DNA of 11,468 nt from Bdellovibrionales bacterium (GCA_028279085.1 JANQSX010000050.1:1-11468), one strand, 5' to 3'. Counted from the first letter of the stretch, positions 1 through 6,360 are shown. A program made the numbers and translations. The notes: generated by a model not told the origin, from the letters alone.

Positions 1-1
1 T

Positions 2-220
2 AGGGAAAAAGATCAATATATTTTAGATTTAAAACGCCAAATTGATAGGATTAAAATAGAGTTGGACAGCCAGAAAAACAGACATGAAGAAGCTTCCAAC
101 AGATTAGAAGGATATCGTAATAAAAGTCGTCGAGCGGTTCGTGGTTTACAAATGGCTCTGCATATTTTGAGGGGCAGTGATATTTCTCAGGAACAACCAG
201 AAGAAGAATCAGAAGAGTAA
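2..220 (+). CDS. C-terminal part of a coiled-coil protein, function unknown (5'-truncated by window edge)
   Basis: An open frame enters from the left edge and ends at TAA 218-220, giving 72 visible residues. The first half is strongly charged with heptad-like spacing of hydrophobic residues (LDLKRQIDRIKIELDSQ), which suggests a coiled coil. A basic patch follows (RNKSRRAVRGL), then a short amphipathic helix (QMALHILRG) and a very acidic tail (EQPEEESEE). I do not recognise the family. It lies just upstream of the cyclase gene on the same strand, with about 25 bases between its stop and my preferred cyclase start, so the two are probably co-transcribed. The start, full length and any N-terminal domain lie outside the window. 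The opposite-strand frame over the same bases encodes a cysteine-rich, unconvincing peptide. Confidence 0.72.
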   Translation, partial: REKDQYILDLKRQIDRIKIELDSQKNRHEEASNRLEGYRNKSRRAVRGLQMALHILRGSDISQEQPEEESEE

Positions 221-245
221 CACATCTAACAATGGGAATAATATA

Positions 246-1397
246 GTGAGTGCAAAACAAAAAGGACAATTTATTATAAATGATATCCCTGTGTCTTCAC
301 ATAACAAGGACCAGGAAAACTTATCTAATACTGATATATCTAAAAATAATCTGATGGCTGTAGAGGGTCACATTGATAAGGGTCACAGTGATAGTAAAAG
401 GATATACCAGCCAAATGCACAGGCGCTTGATCAGGATATAATGGTGCGAGCGGATGCAACTCGCTCTCGTACAGGGTTATCTCTTACCGGCAGTTTAGAT
501 GGTTCCAAAACAATGGTTGTCAGTACACCCTTATATGGGGATAAATTACTCCAACTCAATGCTCATATTGTGTGTATTGTAGGTCCGCCTTCTATGATCG
601 GAAGGTTTTGGTCAATCAGTGATAAAGAGAGCATTACTATAGGACGCAGTCAAAAATCTGATATAGCTATCAGTGATACATCTCTTAGTAAAAAGCATTT
701 GTGTGTTCGTATGGATCAAAAAAATAATCAGGTGTTTGTGCAAGATCAACAATCCACAAATGGAACAATAATCAATAATAAATTAATTGATGCGGGCAGA
801 GAAGTTGTGATTACTGATAACAGTAAAATAAAGTTAGGGAATATTATTCTGAAATTTTTAGATAAAGGGAATCCTGAAATTCTTTCTGTTATGGAGACCT
901 TTAACAAAGCATTTCGTGACTCTTTAACAGGAATAGGTAATCGATTGTTACTGGACCGGAGAGCGGAGGAATTATTTAGAAAAAGTAAAATAAACAACAC
1001 ACCATTATCGTTAATTCTTTTTGATATAGATCACTTTAAAAAGGTAAATGATACTTATGGACATTTAGCCGGAGATTTTATTTTAAAAGAAGTTGTTAGA
1101 GTGGCTAAAGCTTGTTTTCGTTCTGATGATCTTTTTGTCAGGTGTGGAGGAGAAGAGTTTTGCATTATAGTACAGAGTCCTGTTGAGAGGGCGGAAAAAG
1201 CTATAGAAATTGCTCGTCAAAAAATAGAAACCCATTTGTTTCAATATAAAGAAAAAGAAATTAAAGTTACTATTTCAGCAGGGGTCACTTGTCAACAAGA
1301 AGTGGATCGCGGCTGGAAAGAAATTTACGATAGAGCTGATAAACTTCTGTACAAAGCCAAAACTTCAGGGCGTAATAAAACTTTTTCCAATATGTAG
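246..1397 (+). CDS. FHA-GGDEF diguanylate cyclase (DgcB-like)
   Basis: This is a probable cytoplasmic diguanylate cyclase that makes c-di-GMP from two GTP. With the GTG start at 246 it has 383 residues. A low-complexity Ser/Thr-rich tail (about 1-105) is followed by an FHA domain (about 106-206) with GRS at 133, SKKH at 148-151 and STNGT at 170-174, the phosphothreonine-binding signature. The GGDEF domain (about 222-380) has FDIDHFKKVND near 259-269 and an intact GGEEF active site at 301-305. RSDD at 292-295 sits exactly five residues before it and is a canonical RxxD inhibitory site, so product feedback is expected. Bdellovibrio bacteriovorus DgcB has the same FHA-GGDEF order and is needed for prey invasion; whether this is its orthologue is inference. 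The frame stays open to a GTG at 177, but that extension overlaps the upstream gene and reads as an Asn/Lys-rich stretch. GTG 246 has GGGA eight bases upstream. phoH follows after 18 bases. Confidence 0.9.
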   Translation: MSAKQKGQFIINDIPVSSHNKDQENLSNTDISKNNLMAVEGHIDKGHSDSKRIYQPNAQALDQDIMVRADATRSRTGLSLTGSLDGSKTMVVSTPLYGDKLLQLNAHIVCIVGPPSMIGRFWSISDKESITIGRSQKSDIAISDTSLSKKHLCVRMDQKNNQVFVQDQQSTNGTIINNKLIDAGREVVITDNSKIKLGNIILKFLDKGNPEILSVMETFNKAFRDSLTGIGNRLLLDRRAEELFRKSKINNTPLSLILFDIDHFKKVNDTYGHLAGDFILKEVVRVAKACFRSDDLFVRCGGEEFCIIVQSPVERAEKAIEIARQKIETHLFQYKEKEIKVTISAGVTCQQEVDRGWKEIYDRADKLLYKAKTSGRNKTFSNM

Positions 1398-1415
1398 TTT
1401 ATTTATTTTTTATTT

Positions 1416-2762
1416 ATGTTATCTATATCAGATATGGATAAGGATAAAAAATCATTTATTTCCGGAAAATTTACCAAAAAAATTGTATTGGATACAAGCA
1501 CTCTTTTGTATGATGCTTTACCTTTTAAAATATTTGACTCCGCTGATATTTATATTCCTTTTTCCGTTTTGGAGGAGATTGATTCTTTTAAAAGAGATAT
1601 GGGTGAGAAGGGTAGAAATGCCCGTCAATTTAATCGATTTCTTGATGATCTACGAGGCAAAGGCTCTTTAACTCAGGGAGTGGCATTAGAGTCCGGTTCT
1701 TATTTATTTGTCTGTATGGACCTTCCGTCTTCTGTTCCCGAATTGGACGTATCAAAAGTGGATCATCGCATTTTGGCTACTGCTTTGTATTTGAAAAAGC
1801 ATAATCCATCGGCTCAAGTGGAATTGGTTACTAAAGATATAAACTTAAGGATCAAAGCGGATGTTTTTGGGATTCCGGCTAGAGATTATGAGCCTGAACA
1901 ATCACCGGACTTTGAAGACCTTTATACAGGGGTTCGTCATATAAATGTGGAAGAATCCCAACTTCAGCTTTTTAGGGATAAGCGGATTCTTTCGGTAGAG
2001 GATAATAAATTTTATCCTAATCAATATATAGTTTTAAGTCACGAGAATGAAAAAGCGATAGGTCGTTATGATCAAGAAAAAAGTAAAATTGTTTCTGTCT
2101 GTCAGCCTCCTGAACCTGTTTGGGGAGTTCATCCCAGAAACAGAGAACAAAATTTTGCTTTAGACGCTTTAATGAATGATGATTTGATGTTTGTATCTTT
2201 GTTGGGAAAAGCGGGAACAGGTAAAACCCTTTTAGCTTTGGCTGTTGGTTTGTATAAAACTCTAGAGGAGAATTCTTTTCAAAAACTTTTGGTTTCACGT
2301 CCGGTTTTTCCTATGGGAAGAGACATTGGCTACTTACCTGGGGATATTGAACAAAAGTTAAATCCTTGGATGCAGCCCATTTTTGATAGTATAGAGTTTT
2401 TAATGGGTTTAGGAAAAAAAGCTTCTCGCCTGGCCCAGGATTTAATGAATCAGGGATTGGTAAACATTGAGCCTTTGGCGTATATTAGAGGTAGAAGTAT
2501 ACCTAACCAATATCTTATTGTGGATGAAGCACAAAATCTGACTCCCCATGAAATAAAAACAGTTTTAACCAGAGCCGGTCAGGGTACAAAGGTCATTTTA
2601 ACAGGGGATTGTTATCAGATTGATAACCCTTATGTGGATTCTTCCAATAATGGTCTTACTTTCTCTGTGGAAAAATTTAAGTTTGCTCCTTTGTCCGCCC
2701 ATGTGACTCTCACAAAGGGAGAAAGATCGGAGTTGGCAGAACTCGCTGCTAATATTTTGTAA
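1416..2762 (+). CDS. PhoH family protein: PIN domain fused to PhoH ATPase
   Basis: A 448-residue protein of the PIN-PhoH (YlaK/PhoH2-like) class, whose studied members couple a PIN ribonuclease to an RNA-stimulated ATPase or helicase. The N-terminal PIN domain (about 20-155) keeps the acidic set: D26 in VLDTSTLL, E53/E54 in VLEEID, D116 in VDHRIL and D141 in TKDINLRIKA. A linker leads to the PhoH ATPase (about 238-448) with Walker A GKAGTGKT at 264-271, Walker B LIVDEAQN at 367-374 and the family motif GDCYQID at 397-403. All key residues look intact and the length is normal for the fused form. The start is uncertain. ATG 1416 and ATG 1434 are both in frame and neither has a good Shine-Dalgarno sequence. 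The gene lies 18 bases after the cyclase stop, so it probably shares that transcript. Its exact RNA substrate cannot be read from sequence. Confidence 0.93.
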   Translation: MLSISDMDKDKKSFISGKFTKKIVLDTSTLLYDALPFKIFDSADIYIPFSVLEEIDSFKRDMGEKGRNARQFNRFLDDLRGKGSLTQGVALESGSYLFVCMDLPSSVPELDVSKVDHRILATALYLKKHNPSAQVELVTKDINLRIKADVFGIPARDYEPEQSPDFEDLYTGVRHINVEESQLQLFRDKRILSVEDNKFYPNQYIVLSHENEKAIGRYDQEKSKIVSVCQPPEPVWGVHPRNREQNFALDALMNDDLMFVSLLGKAGTGKTLLALAVGLYKTLEENSFQKLLVSRPVFPMGRDIGYLPGDIEQKLNPWMQPIFDSIEFLMGLGKKASRLAQDLMNQGLVNIEPLAYIRGRSIPNQYLIVDEAQNLTPHEIKTVLTRAGQGTKVILTGDCYQIDNPYVDSSNNGLTFSVEKFKFAPLSAHVTLTKGERSELAELAANIL

Positions 2763-2825
2763 TTCGTCATTCCGTTAAGTTCGTCATTCCGTTAAGTTCG
2801 TCATTCCGTTAAGTTCGTCATTCCG
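2763..2825. repeat. 17-bp tandem repeat, three full copies plus a 12-bp partial
   Basis: The unit TTCGTCATTCCGTTAAG occurs perfectly at 2763-2779, 2780-2796 and 2797-2813. A fourth copy breaks off after TTCGTCATTCCG (2814-2825), where it merges into a palindromic element. It starts on the base after the phoH stop codon. The core CGTCATTCCG occurs six times in this patch, starting at 2765, 2782, 2799, 2816, 2913 and 2932. The array therefore looks like slippage or duplication of the terminal sequence of the neighbouring interspersed element. Confidence 0.92.
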
Positions 2826-2900
2826 GACTTGTTCCGGAATCCAGTAAACTGGAAGCCCTACTAGGGCTTCCACTATTCCGGACCCCCGCCTGCGCGGGGG
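2817..2900. repeat. Composite of small palindromes (interspersed-repeat arm, GGAAGCCCTA hairpin, GC-rich hairpin)
   Basis: Several inverted repeats sit back to back. Positions 2820-2840 form a perfect 8-bp-arm palindrome (ATTCCGGA, 5-base centre, TCCGGAAT). Positions 2841-2852 pair CCAGT with ACTGG. Positions 2851-2871 pair GGAAGCCCTA with TAGGGCTTCC around one base. Positions 2883-2900 pair CCCCCGC with GCGGGGG around CTGC. The left part matches the start of the element at 2933-3006 except for its palindrome centre, but the matching right arm is missing. The GC-rich hairpin lies between convergent genes and could impede transcription from either side, but neither strand has a following T tract. 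Confidence 0.85.
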
Positions 2901-2932
2901 CAAGCTTTGATCCGTCATTCCGTCAAAGTCTC

Positions 2933-3006
2933 GTCATTCCGGCGCAGGCCGGAATCCAGAAAAAGCTTCAAGCATCTTCTGGATTCCGTATCAAGTACGG
3001 AATGAC
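2933..3006. repeat. Complete interspersed inverted-repeat element (copy 1)
   Basis: A 74-bp element with nested inverted repeats. Outer arms GTCATTCCG (2933-2941) and CGGAATGAC (2998-3006) are exact complements. Inner arms CGGAATCCAGAA (2950-2961) and TTCTGGATTCCG (2977-2988) are also exact complements. Each half contains its own palindrome flanked by ATTCCG and CGGAAT (2936-2955 and 2983-3003) with different centres. The first 27 bases are identical to 9861-9887. There is no coding capacity, so if it is mobile it would need enzymes supplied elsewhere. Such ATTCC/GGAAT palindromic repeats are common between genes in many bacteria. The outer arms continue no further on the right, so 3006 is a likely element end. 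Confidence 0.88.
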
Positions 3007-3042
3007 AAAACAAGCCGCTCTGTTTCAAAGACGAACTCATTT

Positions 3043-5541
3043 TCAATTTGTTTTTTCTTTTCCTAAGAAATGATCCCACCCTTTCCAATACGGTTGGTAA
3101 GGTTTATATGTGTGGGGATCACTAGGCATATCCGGGTGATCTTTTTGCCATTCCTTGTAAGCTGTCCAGCCCGATAAGTTGGCCTCTCTCGCTTTTTTTA
3201 AACCCTCCTCCCAAGAGAGTTTTTCCGTTTTTTCGTTTCCAAGAAAATGGGTCCAGCCTTGCCAATACTTTTTCCAGGATTTATATGTGTGAGGATTACT
3301 AGGCATATCAGGGTGATCTTTTTGCCACTCATTGTAAGCATATGGACCTGATAAGTTTGCCTCTCTTGCTTTTCTTAGCCCCTCTTCCCAAGGAAGCTTC
3401 TCTGTTCCAAGGAAATGTGTCCAACCTTGCCAATGATTTTTCCAGGGTTTATGTGTATCGGGATGACTAGGCATATCAGGGTGGTCTTTTTGCCATTTCT
3501 TGTAAGCTCTTTGGCCTGACAAGTTTGCCCCTCTCGCTTTTTTTAATCCTTCTTCCCAAGAAAGCTTTTCTATTCTCTCCTTTCCGAGGAAATGCGGCCA
3601 GCTTTTCCAATGCTTTTTCCAGGGTTTATGTGTATCGGGATTACCAGGCATATCCGGGTGATCTTTTTGCCATGTCCTGTAAGCATATACACCTGATAAG
3701 TTTGCCTCCCTTGCTTTTCTTAGCCCCTCTTCCCAAGGGAGAAATGGTACTTTTTTATTCCAAAATGTTCTGACAATATTTTCTAAAGTCTGCTTGAATT
3801 TTATAAGGTCTTCCCTACTGAGAGGTTTGGCCTCCGGTTGACTCAGAAGAATACCTTCATTAGATGCACTTTCTTCAGACACATCTTCTTCTCTTCTTGT
3901 TTTACTAAAAGACACTTCTTTTATAACATCCAGTACATTCAACAAATCCTTGGCAATCTGCTCATCTCTGTAATCTATTAATAGCATAATATCCGATGAT
4001 ATTTTATCCGGGTACAGCCTTAAAACCCTACCTATCCTCTGAAGCATTTGCTTTATCGGAACACTCGCATTCAAATCAATATAAGCGGATAGCTCCGGCA
4101 AGTTAACTCCTTCATCCAAAGCCCTCACTGCCACAAGATAATGAGAACTTTTATTTTCTTCAAAACGGTCTGTAATTTCTTTTTTTTCTTCTTTAGTTTT
4201 CCTATAGTGATAAGAGGAAAACTCCACTTCTGGGAAAGTACGATTTAAAAAAGCTGTTAAACGTTCCGCTTCTTGTACGGTAGCTGTCACAAAAAAACCT
4301 TTTTTATTGGAATTTAAAATAGGATATATAACCTGTGCTAACTTTTGATAGTAATCCGGATTTAAAACACGCCGTTTGTTTTCAGATACAAATACATTTC
4401 CTCCGTTTTCCCTTCCTGTTAAAAGGGTATCTGCAATAAAGTAAAGATTATCAAAAGGGGTTAAATCCCCTCTTTCTATAGCCATAGACAACTGCCTTAA
4501 AATGGCCTCCGAAGGATGATCCTGAAAAAGAGAGTTTCGATCATTCAAATAAGACCAATGAACTTTTTCAAATAAATTTCTTAAATTCACTTCATGGTGA
4601 ACCGGAGTGGCTGTTGTTCCATAGAGAAAAGCTCCACTTTCTTCTTTTATTCTCATTAAAACTTCTTTTGTCAATTCAGCTCCCAGGTGATGAGCTTCAT
4701 CTATAAATATTGCAGACAGTCTTTTGGAAATTTGTTTGTAAGGCTCTGAATTTGGATCACTTAAAATATTTTTTAAACTTTGGCTGGTCATAACAAGAAC
4801 GGTTGTTTCTGCCATGGAAGCAGTCTCAGAAATGAAATGGGAAAAAACTGTCCTCTGCTTTCTACTGTTCCAGTTAAGCACCTGAATATCTAAAGATTCA
4901 GCGGATTCTGCAATCTCTTTTTTTATAGCCTGTGAAAGTTGGTTCACGATGCGAACTTGGTCCACTGTCACTATGGCTATACTGTTTTCTTTTGAGTGTC
5001 TTTTTAAGTAATCCACTAAAGATTTGGTAAAAACGAGAGTTTTACCAACACCTGTGGATAAAATATGTAGAAAACTTTTTGCTCCGGATTGAACAGCCTC
5101 TTTGTAGGCTTCAAAAGCAATTGATTGAACGGGCTTGACCATTATAGGCCCTGAACTTTCCATATAAGGGTGCATTTCATGGCCGGTCAGCCAATATCTT
5201 AAGTCGTTCGCCGCCGGGGGGATATCAGAAAAATTTTTGATGGGCATTTTCAACAATTTGGATTTTCTGGTGACATGGAACTCCGGAGAGGAGACATTTG
5301 AGTTTAACTCTACTTCAAAGGACACAGAAGTTTCAGAAACCAGTCTCAAACAGCGGGAACCACAAGATTCCAGTTGAATTTTTTCCAGAGAGTCCGGTTT
5401 TAATACTTGAGCAAGAGAATCTTTGATCTGTTTTTCAAATAAAGGAATATTAAAGGCTTCCGAACAAGGATAAGGAAAAGCGGAAAAAGAAATAAACAGA
5501 GAAAAAAATATTATAGTAAAAGTAAATTTGAGCTTAAACAT
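3043..5541 (-). CDS. Signal-peptide-bearing SF2 DEAD/DEAH-type helicase with four C-terminal repeats
   Basis: An 832-residue protein. Residues 1-22 resemble a Sec signal or N-terminal membrane anchor (K3, K5, then TFTIIFFSLFISFSAF). Residues 23-130 are an unrecognised domain with C26, C60 and C64. The SF2 core follows: motif I STGVGKT (162-168), motif II DEAH (281-284), motif III TAT (310-312), motif V VRALDEGVNLP (472-482) and motif VI QRIGRVLR (501-508), all apparently functional. After a charged linker (about 545-595) come four repeats of about 57 residues (601-657, 660-715, 716-773, 774-830), each with WEEGL, NLSG, WQKDHPDMP and HFLG. These resemble the short W/P-rich repeat units found in some phage-type integrases and helicases; that is recalled from memory. 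Start ATG 5541 has only a weak A/G-rich leader. Met99 is a possible later start that would remove the signal. No methylase or nuclease gene adjoins, so a restriction subunit is less likely. Substrate and location are unknown. Confidence 0.88.
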   Translation of the reverse strand: MFKLKFTFTIIFFSLFISFSAFPYPCSEAFNIPLFEKQIKDSLAQVLKPDSLEKIQLESCGSRCLRLVSETSVSFEVELNSNVSSPEFHVTRKSKLLKMPIKNFSDIPPAANDLRYWLTGHEMHPYMESSGPIMVKPVQSIAFEAYKEAVQSGAKSFLHILSTGVGKTLVFTKSLVDYLKRHSKENSIAIVTVDQVRIVNQLSQAIKKEIAESAESLDIQVLNWNSRKQRTVFSHFISETASMAETTVLVMTSQSLKNILSDPNSEPYKQISKRLSAIFIDEAHHLGAELTKEVLMRIKEESGAFLYGTTATPVHHEVNLRNLFEKVHWSYLNDRNSLFQDHPSEAILRQLSMAIERGDLTPFDNLYFIADTLLTGRENGGNVFVSENKRRVLNPDYYQKLAQVIYPILNSNKKGFFVTATVQEAERLTAFLNRTFPEVEFSSYHYRKTKEEKKEITDRFEENKSSHYLVAVRALDEGVNLPELSAYIDLNASVPIKQMLQRIGRVLRLYPDKISSDIMLLIDYRDEQIAKDLLNVLDVIKEVSFSKTRREEDVSEESASNEGILLSQPEAKPLSREDLIKFKQTLENIVRTFWNKKVPFLPWEEGLRKAREANLSGVYAYRTWQKDHPDMPGNPDTHKPWKKHWKSWPHFLGKERIEKLSWEEGLKKARGANLSGQRAYKKWQKDHPDMPSHPDTHKPWKNHWQGWTHFLGTEKLPWEEGLRKAREANLSGPYAYNEWQKDHPDMPSNPHTYKSWKKYWQGWTHFLGNEKTEKLSWEEGLKKAREANLSGWTAYKEWQKDHPDMPSDPHTYKPYQPYWKGWDHFLGKEKTN
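3052..3741 (-). repeat. Four in-frame tandem repeats of about 170 bp in the helicase 3' end
   Basis: The repeats lie at 3571-3741, 3397-3564, 3223-3396 and 3052-3222, in order of translation. Trp of each WEEGL motif falls at residues 603, 662, 718 and 776, a spacing of 59, 56 and 58. The nucleotide sequence is also strongly conserved: the + strand string CTTTTTGCCA recurs once per unit near 3140, 3314, 3485 and 3662. Differences between units concentrate just after NLSG (VYAYRT, QRAYKK, PYAYNE, WTAYKE), in the residues after the proline-rich turn, and in the length of the Lys/Glu spacer. This pattern suggests recent duplication followed by change at exposed positions. Confidence 0.93.
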
Positions 5542-5604
5542 TCTTATTCTTTCTTTAGCATTTGTGTGTATTTAGTTAGGTTTTATCTTATAAAACTTTT
5601 AGTT

Positions 5605-5634
5605 GTTATAGTATAAGGCTTTGTTTGTAACCAA
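5605..5634 (-). promoter_or_regulatory. Possible promoter for the helicase gene
   Basis: Read on the - strand, TTGGTT (5629-5634) and TATAAC (5605-5610) are 18 bases apart, a partial sigma-70-type match that is better at -10 than at -35. An overlapping TATACT (5610-5615) is a stronger -10 word but has no well-placed -35. Transcription from here would leave a leader of roughly 60 bases before ATG 5541. The match is weak in a very AT-rich background. Confidence 0.3.
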
Positions 5635-5710
5635 GTAGTTTATTGTTTTGGCCCCCAATTTATAGCTGAACAAAATTAAATGTGATATTTTTGTAAAATT
5701 AAATGAAAAA

Positions 5711-5739
5711 TTTACACGTAGTCTGTTTTTGATTGTAAA
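5711..5739 (+). promoter_or_regulatory. Possible promoter for the secreted-protein gene
   Basis: TTTACA (5711-5716) and TGTAAA (5734-5739) are 17 bases apart, matching five of six and four of six consensus positions. Transcription would begin near 5746, leaving about 43 bases before GTG 5789. If correct, the farther-upstream in-frame TTG at 5729 would not be transcribed, which supports the shorter gene model. Confidence 0.35.
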
Positions 5740-5777
5740 ATCAATAATATCTTTTTATATAAAGCTTGTTTTTTTAT

Positions 5778-5782
5778 GGGAG
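5778..5782 (+). promoter_or_regulatory. Ribosome binding site selecting GTG 5789
   Basis: GGGAG lies six bases before GTG 5789. It decides the start of the secreted-protein gene: initiation here puts a classical signal peptide at the exact N-terminus. The longer reading from TTG 5729 would bury that signal behind 20 extra hydrophobic residues. Confidence 0.65.
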
Positions 5783-5788
5783 ATTGAT

Positions 5789-6334
5789 GTGAGAAAAATT
5801 ATCATTTGTGTCACTCTTTTTTTATTTTCCGGTCCGGCCTTATCGGCAACCTATTATGACTTAGATTCTTATCTCACTTTTTTTATTATAAAGGAGTTGG
5901 TAGAGAATAAACAAGTATCTACTTTAGTGGAAACGGGTCAGTTAGAGGATCGGGATCTTAACTATTTTGTAAGTAAGGTTATTTTTTCTCTTAAAAATAT
6001 GGAAAGAGATAAGCCCGAACTTTGGCAATTATTTAAGAAAGCACATGAAGAATTGAATACATCTCCTAGAAAAGTGGAAACTATGGCTGCTATAGGTATA
6101 ACAATTACAAAAAATGACAATATTACGAATGAGCAAATGATGGAGTATTTTGTTAAAGAACACTTTCATTTTGTAGTTCAAGATTTAGAAAGGAGCTTAA
6201 GCACGCTAGTGGGATTGGAGGAACTAGTTAACAGACAGAGCAGAGAGCTTTCACAAGAAGAACCTGTGCGCGGTTTACTAGAAAGAAGTATTCAAAAAAT
6301 AAAGGGAACCTGCCGGAGTGTTTTTGGCGGATAG
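5789..6334 (+). CDS. Small secreted (periplasmic) protein of unknown function
   Basis: With the GTG start at 5789 this is a 181-residue precursor. The N-terminus MRKIIICVTLFLFSGPALSA is a textbook Sec signal peptide (basic start, hydrophobic core, ALSA cleavage box), so the mature form should begin TYYDLDSYL in the periplasm or outside the cell. The rest is mostly predicted helical with alternating charge (KELVENKQVSTLVETGQLEDRDL; QDLERSLSTLVGLEELVNRQSRELSQEE), with one cysteine near the C-terminus and no membrane segment or enzymatic motif that I recognise. The frame stays open to a TTG at 5729, but GGGAG before GTG 5789 and the signal-peptide geometry favour the later start. It is transcribed divergently from the signal-bearing helicase across about 250 bases, so a shared control region and a common job are possible but unproven. 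The gene to its right is convergent. Confidence 0.8.
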   Translation: MRKIIICVTLFLFSGPALSATYYDLDSYLTFFIIKELVENKQVSTLVETGQLEDRDLNYFVSKVIFSLKNMERDKPELWQLFKKAHEELNTSPRKVETMAAIGITITKNDNITNEQMMEYFVKEHFHFVVQDLERSLSTLVGLEELVNRQSRELSQEEPVRGLLERSIQKIKGTCRSVFGG

Positions 6335-6345
6335 GTAGTTGTTGT

Positions 6346-6360
6346 GTTTTTGTAAAAAAC
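6346..6360. terminator. Weak bidirectional hairpin between convergent genes
   Basis: GTTTTT (6346-6351) and AAAAAC (6355-6360) are exact complements around a 3-base loop, about 12 bases after the secreted-protein stop and 60 bases beyond the permease stop on the other strand. The A/T tracts give either strand a U-rich or A-rich end, but the stem is very AT-rich and would be weak. The rest of 6335-6420 shows nothing stronger. Confidence 0.25.

Noticed and set aside
177..245. Longer cyclase start at GTG 177
   Set aside because: It overlaps the upstream gene by 44 bases and the added residues are an Asn/Lys-rich shifted reading of that gene. GTG 246 is preferred, though 177 cannot be fully excluded.
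51..269. 72-residue open frame on the - strand rich in Cys and Leu
   Set aside because: It lies opposite the coiled-coil C-terminus and the start of the cyclase gene, which have better coding character. No supporting motif or ribosome binding site.
2883..2900. GC-rich hairpin as an intrinsic terminator for phoH or the helicase
   Set aside because: The stem is strong, but neither strand has a T tract after it, so it does not fit a Rho-independent terminator. It is better explained as part of the repeat patch.
2763..3006. CRISPR array
   Set aside because: The 17-bp units are directly abutting with no unique spacers, and the other repeats are palindromic elements of uneven spacing. No cas genes are present.
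3525..3773. 82-residue + strand frame inside the helicase repeats
   Set aside because: Antisense shadow of the conserved repeat units; its composition follows the repeats and no independent signal is seen.
3043..5541. Restriction-modification helicase subunit or phage-defence operon
   Set aside because: No methyltransferase, nuclease or specificity gene is adjacent, no nuclease motif was seen in the protein, and the N-terminal signal does not fit a cytoplasmic restriction complex.
5729..5788. Longer start TTG 5729 for the secreted protein
   Set aside because: It would place 20 extra residues ahead of a textbook signal peptide. GGGAG is correctly spaced for GTG 5789, and a candidate promoter overlaps the extra segment.
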